From Halobacteriales archaeon YIM A00010 (GTDB lineage Archaea > Halobacteriota > Halobacteria > Halobacteriales > Haloarculaceae): a stretch of DNA of 64,000 nt. The stretch spans positions 1 to 64,000 of the forward strand of contig JAKCFJ010000006.1 in assembly GCA_025041175.1 (NCBI GenBank), written 5' to 3'. The notes beneath the pieces are model-generated. The model made no database searches. It worked only from the letters and a program-made list of their open reading frames with translations, and was not told the DNA's origin. Position 1 is the stretch's first letter; the number at the start of each line of letters is the position of its first letter. This document shows positions 27,210 through 34,968 of this stretch, in pieces. Made by a program: the position numbers and the translations under genes.

Positions 27210-28084
27210 TAGCGCACCACCCCTCCTTGCTCAACGATCGCCGCGAGCTCGTCAAAACACCGGAGTTGATCACAGTCTGGATCGAACTCTCGGAGTGGTT
27301 GCTGGGCACGGTGAGCCTTGTCGATGGATCCACGGTGACGGATTCCCGGGAGATCATCATCGAACGTTCCATTATTGATATCGTCCCAATCTGCCGGCGT
27401 GAGGCGCGCAAAGTTGGGGACAAACCCAGCGAGTTCGTCACGTTTGTTGATCGCTTCGAGGAGGTTGCGATCGCGCGTGTCTTGATCCAACCGTTCGCTT
27501 AGATCCGTAGGGACGAGGGCAAGCAGATCTAAGTCGAAATACTGGCGCGCTTCCTGAATGAGTCGCTTATTCGTCTGCGTGATACCGGACTCCCAACCGG
27601 ATTCAGGACGCAGAGGGACAATCAAGTTCTGTGTGGCGTACAGAGCGTTATCATTCAACTTTCCCCTATTAGCCGGCGTGTCGACGACGATATGCTCATA
27701 GACATCGCCGAGAAGTGGATCCACGACATTGCGATCCAACCGCTGACTGCTGGCCATAGCGGATTGAAGATCCGTCTCGACACCCTCCAAATCCTCATGA
27801 GAAGGCAGGAGATCAAGCCCTCCTCCGATACTAACGATTGACTCCCGTGGATCCATGCCGTCAATCAAGACCTCCTCAACGTGGTTGTCTCCTTCAAACC
27901 GATCACGGTATCCCAGGTTAAACGTCGCGTGCCCGTTGTCATCAAGATCGACAAGCAACGCGCGGCCGTTGCGCTCTGCGAGCTCGCGCGCTAAGTTGAT
28001 CGAAATGGTACTCTTACCGAACCCACCTTTCAACACATTCACTGCTACTGCCCGTGGTTCGCTTGCCATGTCTATGCCATTCAT
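27209..28084 (-). CDS. parA: ParA-family partition ATPase, 291 aa
   Basis: A Walker-type ATPase that segregates plasmid copies. The deviant Walker A is in NVLKGGFGKSTISINLA (residues 16-32), the A' Asp region is in GRALLVDLDDNGHATFNLG, and Walker B is in YEHIVVDTPANRG. The rest has the ParA/Soj architecture, with no HTH extension at the N-terminus. Two starts are possible, six codons apart (MNGID or MASEP). Palindromic repeats lie between it and the divergent gene at 28331, a probable operator and centromere. It indicates that the window is from a plasmid or integrated plasmid. Confidence 0.9.
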   Translation of the reverse strand: MNGIDMASEPRAVAVNVLKGGFGKSTISINLARELAERNGRALLVDLDDNGHATFNLGYRDRFEGDNHVEEVLIDGMDPRESIVSIGGGLDLLPSHEDLEGVETDLQSAMASSQRLDRNVVDPLLGDVYEHIVVDTPANRGKLNDNALYATQNLIVPLRPESGWESGITQTNKRLIQEARQYFDLDLLALVPTDLSERLDQDTRDRNLLEAINKRDELAGFVPNFARLTPADWDDINNGTFDDDLPGIRHRGSIDKAHRAQQPLREFDPDCDQLRCFDELAAIVEQGGVVR

Positions 28085-28143
28085 CTGCCCACATTATAAA
28101 ATATGAGGACATGTGCCAGTGTCTTCAATGTAATAAGAGTGAG

Positions 28144-28288
28144 AACATTAACCCATGTTAAAGAATTGGCCACATTAGATAATGTGGTCATAGACAGTAT
28201 AGCATACTTGCATTCAGTCATGTGATCACAGTGGCTCATGTGATCAATGTGATCACGTTGAAACTGCTACTCACATTCGCTAATGTGA
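28144..28288. repeat. palindromic repeats upstream of parA (candidate parS/operator)
   Basis: Two perfect inverted repeats share one design, CACATT-N4-AATGTG: 28170-28187 (CCACATTAGATAATGTGG) and 28271-28288 (TCACATTCGCTAATGTGA). An AACAT-N6-ATGTT dyad lies at 28144-28159. Between them are three copies of ATGTGATCA (about 28220-28255), including the perfect palindrome TGTGATCACA at 28221-28230. This clustering next to parA is expected of a centromere or of operators for autoregulation. Confidence 0.7.
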
Positions 28289-28330
28289 ACCCTATATAAT
28301 GACCATCCAGTTAGCTAATATTATGCTTAC

Positions 28331-28755
28331 ATGAAAACATACAGCCGTCACCGTTGGAGATTCGAGAACGCGCAGGAACAACTCTACGATCCAGCTACTC
28401 ATCTATCAAAAGAAGAACAACCATCGAACGCCAGTGCCGTGCCGAGCAAGAAGTCTCTTCCAGTCTTGAGTACAAATAAAACGGAATGTTCAAAGCCTGA
28501 AGGAACATATAAATGGATAGTTTATGCGCCCTTTCCGTGCTGGAGAATCAACTTATGAGCGATCTATCGCTATTGATGCGAGTACCATCGGTAATATCAC
28601 AGTTACTGTTGCTGTTTCTTCGGCGCGGAAAAACGAAATCGCTGTCCTTGACAGTATCTATGCTGCTACTGAGGAATATGATTTCCACCCATTTCTCAAT
28701 AAATCTCACGGCATTAATCATCAAAATAGCATCAGTATTTTCAAAAAAGTGATTA
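28331..28755 (+). pseudogene. unknown gene divergent from parA, truncated by ISH3 copy
   Basis: An ATG frame at 28331 (SRHRWRFENAQEQLYDPATH) appears to continue, after a shift of frame near 28520, into RPFRAGESTYERSIAIDAST and IYAATEEYDFHPFLNKSH. The natural look of both parts suggests one gene. It is cut at about 28755, where ISH3 sequence begins on the other strand. It faces away from parA across the palindromic repeats, so it may share the operator. No family was recognised. Confidence 0.4.
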
Positions 28756-29435
28756 GGAACAACGATCACCGGTTCGACGGCGAGGACGATCGGCAGGCTC
28801 TTCCCAACGAGCGACAGCGTGGCGAATTTGTAGGCCCTCTCTCCCGAGTCATCGGTCCCGCTAACCTCACGAGGAAGCTCATCCTCGGCATGATAGGGCC
28901 ACGTCGTGATGTCGATCGCGACTGTGACGGGTAGTTGGAGGATCTGGAGGTAGTTCACCGCGTTGAGGAGATGTTCAATCGACCGATCGAACCCTGCCTG
29001 AATCGTCTCAGGTGTGTATTGCTTGATCGTTCGGAGATGGGTATCGCCGTGGGGAGTGTAGTCCTCACCGAAGAAGGTCTCCATTCGCGATTGCCCTTGC
29101 GGCGTACCACAGCCACCTAACGCCATCAGTGCCTGGAGTTCGGTGAATCGACTGTCTGGATACGTCGCATTCGCAGCCCGTTCGGAGTCGAACGCACTGA
29201 AGATGGTCTCACGAGCGTGCCGGACGTGCATTCGAATCTGCTCGTTCGAGAATTCGCCGACGTGACGACCACGGAGATCAGACTCGGACTCGTCGACCTG
29301 CCGTGGTGGCCGGAGATCGAGTGCTGCATCGTTCTGATAGGCGGCAGCAACGAGTCGTTCACTTACCGCAAGAATCGTTCGTTTTGTCTCGCCTGAAAGG
29401 CTGTCATCCCATGCACGATTAGTTTCGAAATCCAT
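28756..29435 (-). pseudogene. ISH3-type transposase, C-terminally truncated
   Basis: The N-terminal 225 codons of a transposase very similar to that at 352-1533, sharing FSNEQIRMHVRHARETIF, NATYPDSRF, LQALMALGGCGTPQGQSRM and VAIDITTWPYHAED with the first catalytic Asp. The match ends at LSLVGKSLPIVLAVEPVI (about 28756), after which the frame runs into unrelated DNA. The second Asp and Glu are missing, so it is inactive. It retains the stretch around codon 30-45 that is broken in the first copy. Confidence 0.85.
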
Positions 29436-29512
29436 CTCGATAGGCTAATTTTCTCGGATGGTTGTGCATGAAGGATCGACCTAGCCGACTTCTGCTACGG
29501 ACAAAGAGAGAT

Positions 29513-30742
29513 CTACGCAGGCTCCCCAAGCACAGTGGTCAACGCGTCATGCATAGCCTGGCGTCGATGGGTACGCCGTTCGCTCTCAGAGAGATAATTA
29601 TCGAGGACGACACCGGGATCGGCACTGCCCTGATCGTCGGCAATGGGTGCATAGCGCTCGGCGAGTTGGCGAACGGCATCCCCATACAGCGTATACCAGA
29701 AGCGTCGGCCCATCTTCGGGGTGGGTGGTTCGCCATTGATGGTGACGCCAGCCCGATCGGCGAGGATCGCAAACCGATTGCGGATGGTATCAGTCACGAT
29801 GTGCCCGCTGGCTGCTGTCGTCGACGGGAATAGATAGCCGTCCCAGTCCGACCGGTCGGAAAGCGTCTCAAGACGGGTTTCAAGCACGTTGACACCGACG
29901 AGGAGGGCCACAGTCCCAGGCCCGTTCTTGCGCTCACCATCAGCGAACTGAATGTAGGGCCGATCGTCGTCCTCGGGATCCAAGACAAACTGATCGGCAC
30001 GGAGCGCACAGAGTTCGGCCGGACGTAATCCCCAGCCGGCGAGTCCGATCACGAGCAATCGCTCCTCGGTCGTCTCAGTGGCTCGATAGAGCGCGGTGAC
30101 CCCGTCCGGATCGAGGGCTGGGTTGTCCCAGTCGGGGCGATCCCAGCCGAAGCGGGTGGCCATGCGCTCGAGCGGGTTGTAGACGGCGCGCCCAGCGTCG
30201 ATGAGATACCCATAGAAGCGGCGCGTATCCTCGAGGTATTTGAACTTCGAGGCGGGCGTGCCGAGCACTTCGTCGAGCACGTCGAAGACCGCGAGCGCCC
30301 GATCGATCTCGGCGGGCCGGACCGTCTGATCTTGAAGTGGGTCAAGCAGGTTCGCCGTCTCGTTCACATCAGCGTAGAGCTGGACGTACTTTTTCAGCCG
30401 GGACCGGATGGGGCGGACGGTCGTCTCGGGATGGCCTCGTCGAGAGCGTAACTCCTCGATGTAGCTGTCCAGCACGGTACGCGTCGGTTCGTGATCGATC
30501 GTCCAGTATCCTGGCTCCTCTTCTGGGCCAATGTTGAGGCGGTTATAGAACTCGGTGGGAGTAAGGTCGTGATCACGGCGCAGTGCCTTGATGAATCCCC
30601 CAAAGCCGTGCTCGCACATCCACGCGTACGGTGGCTGGTCGCATTCGGGATCACGGCCGTCGGCCTCCATCGCACGGGCGATCTCCGTCCAGTAAAACTG
30701 TTCGAGGTCGTCGAGATCCTTTGTCGTCCACTGGTACGTCAT
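29513..30742 (-). CDS. tyrosine recombinase / integrase, 409 aa
   Basis: A site-specific recombinase of the XerC/D-integrase superfamily as found on haloarchaeal plasmids and proviruses. It would cut and rejoin DNA through a 3'-phosphotyrosine to resolve dimers or integrate. The N-terminal half includes a SAM-like DNA-binding region (KYVQLYADVNETANLLDPL). The C-terminal catalytic half has the first Arg in GWGLRPAELCALR, the Lys in ERKNGP, the second basic motif in PKMGRRFWYTLY, and the Tyr nucleophile in VVLDNYLSESER. The canonical HxxR is replaced by a divergent haloarchaeal form. No att site was identified near it. Confidence 0.85.
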   Translation of the reverse strand: MTYQWTTKDLDDLEQFYWTEIARAMEADGRDPECDQPPYAWMCEHGFGGFIKALRRDHDLTPTEFYNRLNIGPEEEPGYWTIDHEPTRTVLDSYIEELRSRRGHPETTVRPIRSRLKKYVQLYADVNETANLLDPLQDQTVRPAEIDRALAVFDVLDEVLGTPASKFKYLEDTRRFYGYLIDAGRAVYNPLERMATRFGWDRPDWDNPALDPDGVTALYRATETTEERLLVIGLAGWGLRPAELCALRADQFVLDPEDDDRPYIQFADGERKNGPGTVALLVGVNVLETRLETLSDRSDWDGYLFPSTTAASGHIVTDTIRNRFAILADRAGVTINGEPPTPKMGRRFWYTLYGDAVRQLAERYAPIADDQGSADPGVVLDNYLSESERRTHRRQAMHDALTTVLGEPA

Positions 30743-31418
30743 GGGGACAAGAAATACTGGAAGTGGTGGTGTGTGCTCAGAACTCCTCGAAGAAGGGCGC
30801 TCGCTGTCTGTGGGGTGGTAAAGATGCGTGCCATTTTCGGTAGGTAGAACAAAGCCATCTAGATAGTTAACAGTTGGTATGTACGGTTGTCCACCACAGA
30901 CAAATGTACAAACCGCTATAATACCTCAAATATGCGCTACGCGAATGAATCGTATATCGCTATATCAAATTCGGCGAAATCCCTCCCCCTTACTTCGGAG
31001 GATGGATTTCTGTAAATGGCCTTTTCTCACACTGATAGACATGGAATTTTCGATATCGTGCTACGAGAAGGTGTCTATCAGTATGCTAGTCGATTTCAGA
31101 TACCCGGCCGAATATTCCAGCGAGTAGCCGGTAATTGGACGATCTACTCCTGAAGGCAGGCAAATAGATCTCTCATGCACGGTTGGGCGCAAAATCTATA
31201 TTGGCAGTCTAAATTTCTCCAGTGACTGTGCATGACAAATCCATATAGCCGACTTCAGATAGATTGGGCTATACGTTGCCGGTGCATGATAGGGAACGAT
31301 GCTTCCATACCAAGTGATGTCGGCCTCCTCTTGAATTCGCTCAGGTCCATATCTATCCTAACCGATTCTGTAAGTTCGTGTATAGCTTTTGGAAGCTCAA
31401 TGAGCACGGAAAGGCAAT
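30743..31418. other. intergenic, no gene; short motif repeated from 29.46 kb
   Basis: No supportable coding region. Around 31220-31250 the sequence GTGCATGA-N3-ATC-N4-TAGCCGACTTC matches the stretch at 29464-29495, just before the ISH3 fragment, and both are preceded by related AT-rich bases. Further GTGCATGA copies occur at about 31174 (inverted) and 31301. It is probably the outer end of another lost mobile element. Confidence 0.4.
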
Positions 31419-33410
31419 TTAGCGTTGATACAGGTTGGTATATGCTCGCTCGAACACTGCCAGTGCATCGCCAGTTTCAACGATCTCTGAAAGATCCTCC
31501 TTATCAAGCACGAGGATATTGAGGTCTTGAATACGCATATCTCTAAGTAATCCATCAGCGTTCCGGCCACTCTGAGAATCTGACACACCTTCCCAAGCGA
31601 CTAGAATCGCCCCTTGACTATTCGGAGAGGTCATCTTAGCCTTTCCGTAGACGGAGTAGATCTCATCAACTCCCACCGTATCGTCCCAGTTCTTACACTC
31701 GACATTGATTGGTGCTCCCAACTGAGTCCAGGGATGATTCTTTTCCTCATTCTGTAACTGAAGATCGATCTCTTCCGTACTAGTTCGGTTATTCGGCGTC
31801 ATCACGTGCGTATCCGGTACAGCCTTCTCAAAGATGAACGCCATCAGTTCCTCCAACCTATCTCCTTTGGATTCACTATCAGCCTCTTTAGCGGCTACGA
31901 ACCGTCGTTCGATCTCATCGCGGATCTCTTCCTCCGTCGCGAAGTCAACGAATGAACGTGGATAGCCGGCCGAAACGGGTGAGAGTCGCTCTGCTTGGAG
32001 GTTGATATATATCATTTTGACACCATCCTGTTCCACAAGCTCGCTAACGCTGGTGCTCTCAAGCTCGCGATCATATAGCAACAAGAGAGAGTGATCAAGA
32101 TCACCAATCTGCCCAATTAGTCTCTCGAGAGTCTCTCGATCTCGATCTTCGGGGCGCATTGCACGGACAAGGTATACCTCGTCTCCGCGAGATACAATTA
32201 AGTCGAAATCAACGTCAAACTCGTCCCGCACACTCTGGGTCGTATTGCGATACATCCGAATGGTGTAGCCTGCACTTCGAAGCGTCCGGGTGATCGTGAT
32301 ATCTGGTGTGAAACTTCCGAGGTCAATTCCTTCGAGATACTGGATCGGATCTGACTCAACTTCGTCCGGCGCAGCTGATACTAACGACTTAGCGAGCTTC
32401 AGCACAAAAGATATATTTCGAATGATCATACCTGAGCCGAACGGGTCGACTTCTGTTCTAGAAATTGTTGGCTTTCCTATTGCGTGGGCAACTCCCTGAA
32501 TGAGGACAAGCGCATTCGCAATCCAAACTGGATTAGTCATCCGGAAATTTAGATCATCAATATCTGGACGTGTAATGAATTCAGGCACATAAATAAGATC
32601 GCGTACACCAGCTTCACAGTAGAGATCAAACTCACTGAAGTCGTACTCATCTGGAGCTTTGAGCAGACAGAGATCACGCAGTGTGTTGAGCGAACGCCTA
32701 ACAAGCGGCTGTATCCGTGATTCGTCGAAGAGGCTGTGTTTTGTCAGACCGTCTTTGGCTCCTGCAAACGCATACGCTGCTTCCTCATATCGCCCGTTTC
32801 GTAGTTCTTCCATACCGAGATTCATCAGCCACGCATGTCCACCGCGCCAACCTGCATCTTGGATTGCTGGTACGAGGTATTCCAGCATATAGTCAAGATA
32901 ATCATCATGGAAAAAATCGGGCTCAGTGTGTCCCTTGGGAATCGCCATTTTTAGGACCTCCTCAACATCGAATGAAGTCTCCGGTAGCTCGCTCCAAGAT
33001 GTATCTCGAACAGTCGCAACGTCGCTAATCAGGTCTAAATATGGGAGTGAGTCGGGATTTTCGACTGGTGTCGAAGGAGAAAAATCGGAGATATCGAATC
33101 TGATTTCGAGATCAGCTGCTAAAAGGTGGGAAATATGCTCAGCATCCTCTGCTAGTATACGAAAGGCGAAGTTCTCAGACCCAATGGAGATGGGTTCTTC
33201 GATGGTCGGTCGCCTGTCGTAGTACTCATCAATGACAGCAACGATCGCTTCTCTGGCTTCGTCAGTGAATTTCCAGATTCCGTTGGTCCGCTCTCCTCTA
33301 TGAAAGCGCTCGTCATCCTCTAAGCGAACGATATCGAAGTCAAGTCGGCCAGCGACAAGCTTCTCCGAGAACTGAAACCCCGGGGGAAGCAAGATTGATT
33401 CAGACGTCAT
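31419..33410 (-). CDS. large protein with C-terminal Mrr-like restriction endonuclease domain
   Basis: A 663-residue soluble protein. Residues 1-450 are not recognised; they contain helical stretches and DEFDVDFDLIVSRGDEVYLV, which resembles a second, possibly degenerate nuclease core. The C-terminal 170 residues carry a PD-(D/E)xK nuclease: GDRLEELMAFIFEKA with the first Glu, TSTEEIDLQL with the catalytic Asp, and APINVECKNWDD with the ExK pair. A Rossmann-like tail follows (GAILVAWEGVSDS). This arrangement is that of Mrr-type enzymes cutting foreign or modified DNA. The start MTSESILLPPG (33410) is preferred; an upstream ATG at 33461 is possible. It stands alone, with no methylase partner nearby. 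Confidence 0.7.
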   Translation of the reverse strand: MTSESILLPPGFQFSEKLVAGRLDFDIVRLEDDERFHRGERTNGIWKFTDEAREAIVAVIDEYYDRRPTIEEPISIGSENFAFRILAEDAEHISHLLAADLEIRFDISDFSPSTPVENPDSLPYLDLISDVATVRDTSWSELPETSFDVEEVLKMAIPKGHTEPDFFHDDYLDYMLEYLVPAIQDAGWRGGHAWLMNLGMEELRNGRYEEAAYAFAGAKDGLTKHSLFDESRIQPLVRRSLNTLRDLCLLKAPDEYDFSEFDLYCEAGVRDLIYVPEFITRPDIDDLNFRMTNPVWIANALVLIQGVAHAIGKPTISRTEVDPFGSGMIIRNISFVLKLAKSLVSAAPDEVESDPIQYLEGIDLGSFTPDITITRTLRSAGYTIRMYRNTTQSVRDEFDVDFDLIVSRGDEVYLVRAMRPEDRDRETLERLIGQIGDLDHSLLLLYDRELESTSVSELVEQDGVKMIYINLQAERLSPVSAGYPRSFVDFATEEEIRDEIERRFVAAKEADSESKGDRLEELMAFIFEKAVPDTHVMTPNNRTSTEEIDLQLQNEEKNHPWTQLGAPINVECKNWDDTVGVDEIYSVYGKAKMTSPNSQGAILVAWEGVSDSQSGRNADGLLRDMRIQDLNILVLDKEDLSEIVETGDALAVFERAYTNLYQR

Positions 33411-33589
33411 TGGATAATACTCTCCAGTCAGATAAGTTAATTCTTGACGATCCACGCACATCTGGGCAGCAATCGGGTTACAGTCTCCTGTGTGGCTACA
33501 GCATCAATGTTATTCCAAGGAGGAAGAGGTTCGAAAGGCATAGAACCAAAATCTTATACATTGCCCATCGCGACGAACAGCCCGGTGTC

Positions 33590-33810
33590 GGCGTTGTGAA
33601 GAGCACTTACGTGTTGTGGTCGTCGACGCCCTCGAAGACTGCGGTCCCTACGGACACCTCCTTTCAACAGGTGTCTGCAAACCGCGTCATGGAACAGTGA
33701 AGTCAAGAGAAATCGAAGATTTCTCGTATCCAGCAAATCTCCGATTTGCGCGACCCCGTCCTCAACGAGCGCCGAAGGCGCGAGTAGGGCGGGGAGTAGT
33801 CACTGAGACT
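33590..33810 (+). pseudogene. TnpB (IS200/IS605) C-terminal remnant with right-end hairpins
   Basis: The frame TAVPTDTSFQQVSANRVMEQ matches the C-terminal tail typical of haloarchaeal TnpB proteins (VETALPVDT..VSAKRVVEAG). It is followed by two hairpins (around GAAATCGAAGATTTC and GCAAATCTCCGATTTGC) and by GACCCCGTCCTCAACGAGCG, as at the right ends of IS200/IS605 elements. The nuclease part is absent. Confidence 0.6.
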
Positions 33811-33955
33811 ACTTTACACAACTTGTAGGATAATAACTATATACCTTTGTTATAATATTTCAATATTTTATAATATAGCAAAGTTTTTTATTTGTGAGTA
33901 ACTATCTCAAATTGGATTCGATCCAGCAGTAAATGGATGAATTCAAGCTCAATCC

Positions 33956-34060
33956 ATGACTAGTAGCAAACCCTGTCCCGACTGTGGCAGTTCTCACACA
34001 GATTGGACATCAGGTCCAGATCGCTTCAAGTGCCAAAACTGTGGAGCTATCTTCGATTAG
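33956..34060 (+). CDS. small CPxC zinc-ribbon protein, 34 aa
   Basis: A 34-residue open frame with two cysteine pairs, CPDC at 7-10 and CQNC at 26-29, spaced as in a zinc ribbon. Small zinc-finger proteins of this kind are common in haloarchaea and several affect regulation or stress responses. It starts at ATG after an AT-rich stretch that may hold the promoter, and ends with TAG. It could alternatively be the zinc-ribbon N-terminus of a lost transposase, since mobile-element remnants lie on both sides. Confidence 0.55.
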   Translation: MTSSKPCPDCGSSHTDWTSGPDRFKCQNCGAIFD

Positions 34061-34119
34061 CTTCCACAAACAACATAGCAGAATCAAATATAAGTACGAA
34101 GATCGCATCTCTTTACGAC

Positions 34120-34440
34120 AATTTAGACGGTGAACTACCCCGCCCTACCGCGCTCGGGCCTACCCGGCCCTCGCTTGTTGAGGTCGGGGCTTCCTGCTTC
34201 GATGACGCGCTTTGCAGGAACGGATGTCCCCACAGGGAGCGCAGTCTCCACAGGCGACTTCCCTTTACGGGCGGTTTGGAGTGTCCCACTCCTACCGGAT
34301 CGACACTCGGACCACGCATCCGGCGCACGCTTCTTGTCGCGTTTGAACGACGGACGCGATGTGGTGAGCATCTTACTACCTCGGTTGAACGACTGGGTAG
34401 TAAGCCTGTCGAATTGAACGGAAACAAACTGTGCGGGCGC
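34120..34440 (-). pseudogene. TnpB C-terminal remnant
   Basis: On the minus strand the frame reads KGKSPVETALPVGTSVPAKR followed by VIEAGSPDLNKRGPGRPERG and a stop near 34135, the usual tail of haloarchaeal IS200/IS605-type TnpB proteins. The preceding zinc ribbon and RuvC-like parts are not recognisable. It faces the other TnpB remnant at 33.6-33.8 kb. Confidence 0.65.
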
Positions 34441-34615
34441 TGTATCTCCTCCCTGCTCGCGTCTTCGACGCTCGCTGAGGAAGGGGGCTTAGCGCCTCAA
34501 TTCAGCTAAATGTCCACTATTAAGCTCGGAGAAAACAATCTTTCTGAGCCTTCAGCTTTCTGTGCTGTGATCAGGAATCCAACAATGTTATTTTTCCCCG
34601 TGATCAGTATTCTCC

Positions 34616-34960
34616 ATGACTATTTTCCGATACCAAGACTCTGTCAGCTACCGTGTGGATGAAGAGTTACAATATAGTTTAGGGCACGAAGTAGTGTATG
34701 AGATCAAAAGTGGCTCAGCTGAGTTCATCCGAAAAAATATCACTCATCGAGTGGAGGGGGAATGGCGGTGGATAGGTATCGGCGTAAAGGATGAAATTAT
34801 TCAAGACAATGATGGTTTTGAGAGCCGGATATCTGGTCAATTCTGTCGTGGGGGAGACACACAAAATATCCAGCGTCCCCACATCGACATACAAGTGTTT
34901 GATGAAGGCAAGGCTCGAACTGAGTCAAAATATAGTGATCCTCCGAATATAATCAATTAA
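34616..34960 (+). CDS. hypothetical protein, 114 aa
   Basis: Unrecognised. The protein has several beta-like stretches (HEVVYEIKSGSAEFI, VEGEWRWIGIGVKDEIIQD) and no membrane segment or cysteine cluster apart from one Cys. It ends 9 bases before the 3' end of polB, with which it converges. It is moderately AT-rich, so it may be a recent arrival. Confidence 0.45.
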   Translation: MTIFRYQDSVSYRVDEELQYSLGHEVVYEIKSGSAEFIRKNITHRVEGEWRWIGIGVKDEIIQDNDGFESRISGQFCRGGDTQNIQRPHIDIQVFDEGKARTESKYSDPPNIIN

Positions 34961-34968
34961 GAAGGGAA

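Noticed and set aside
28220..28255. ATGTGATCA repeats as a CRISPR-like array or CRP site
   Set aside because: Three short units with uneven spacing are not a CRISPR array, and archaea lack the bacterial CRP regulon; partition or operator repeats fit better.
33716..33800. Hairpins as a transcription terminator or non-coding RNA
   Set aside because: They directly follow a TnpB tail and match the layout of IS200/IS605 right ends, which explains them.
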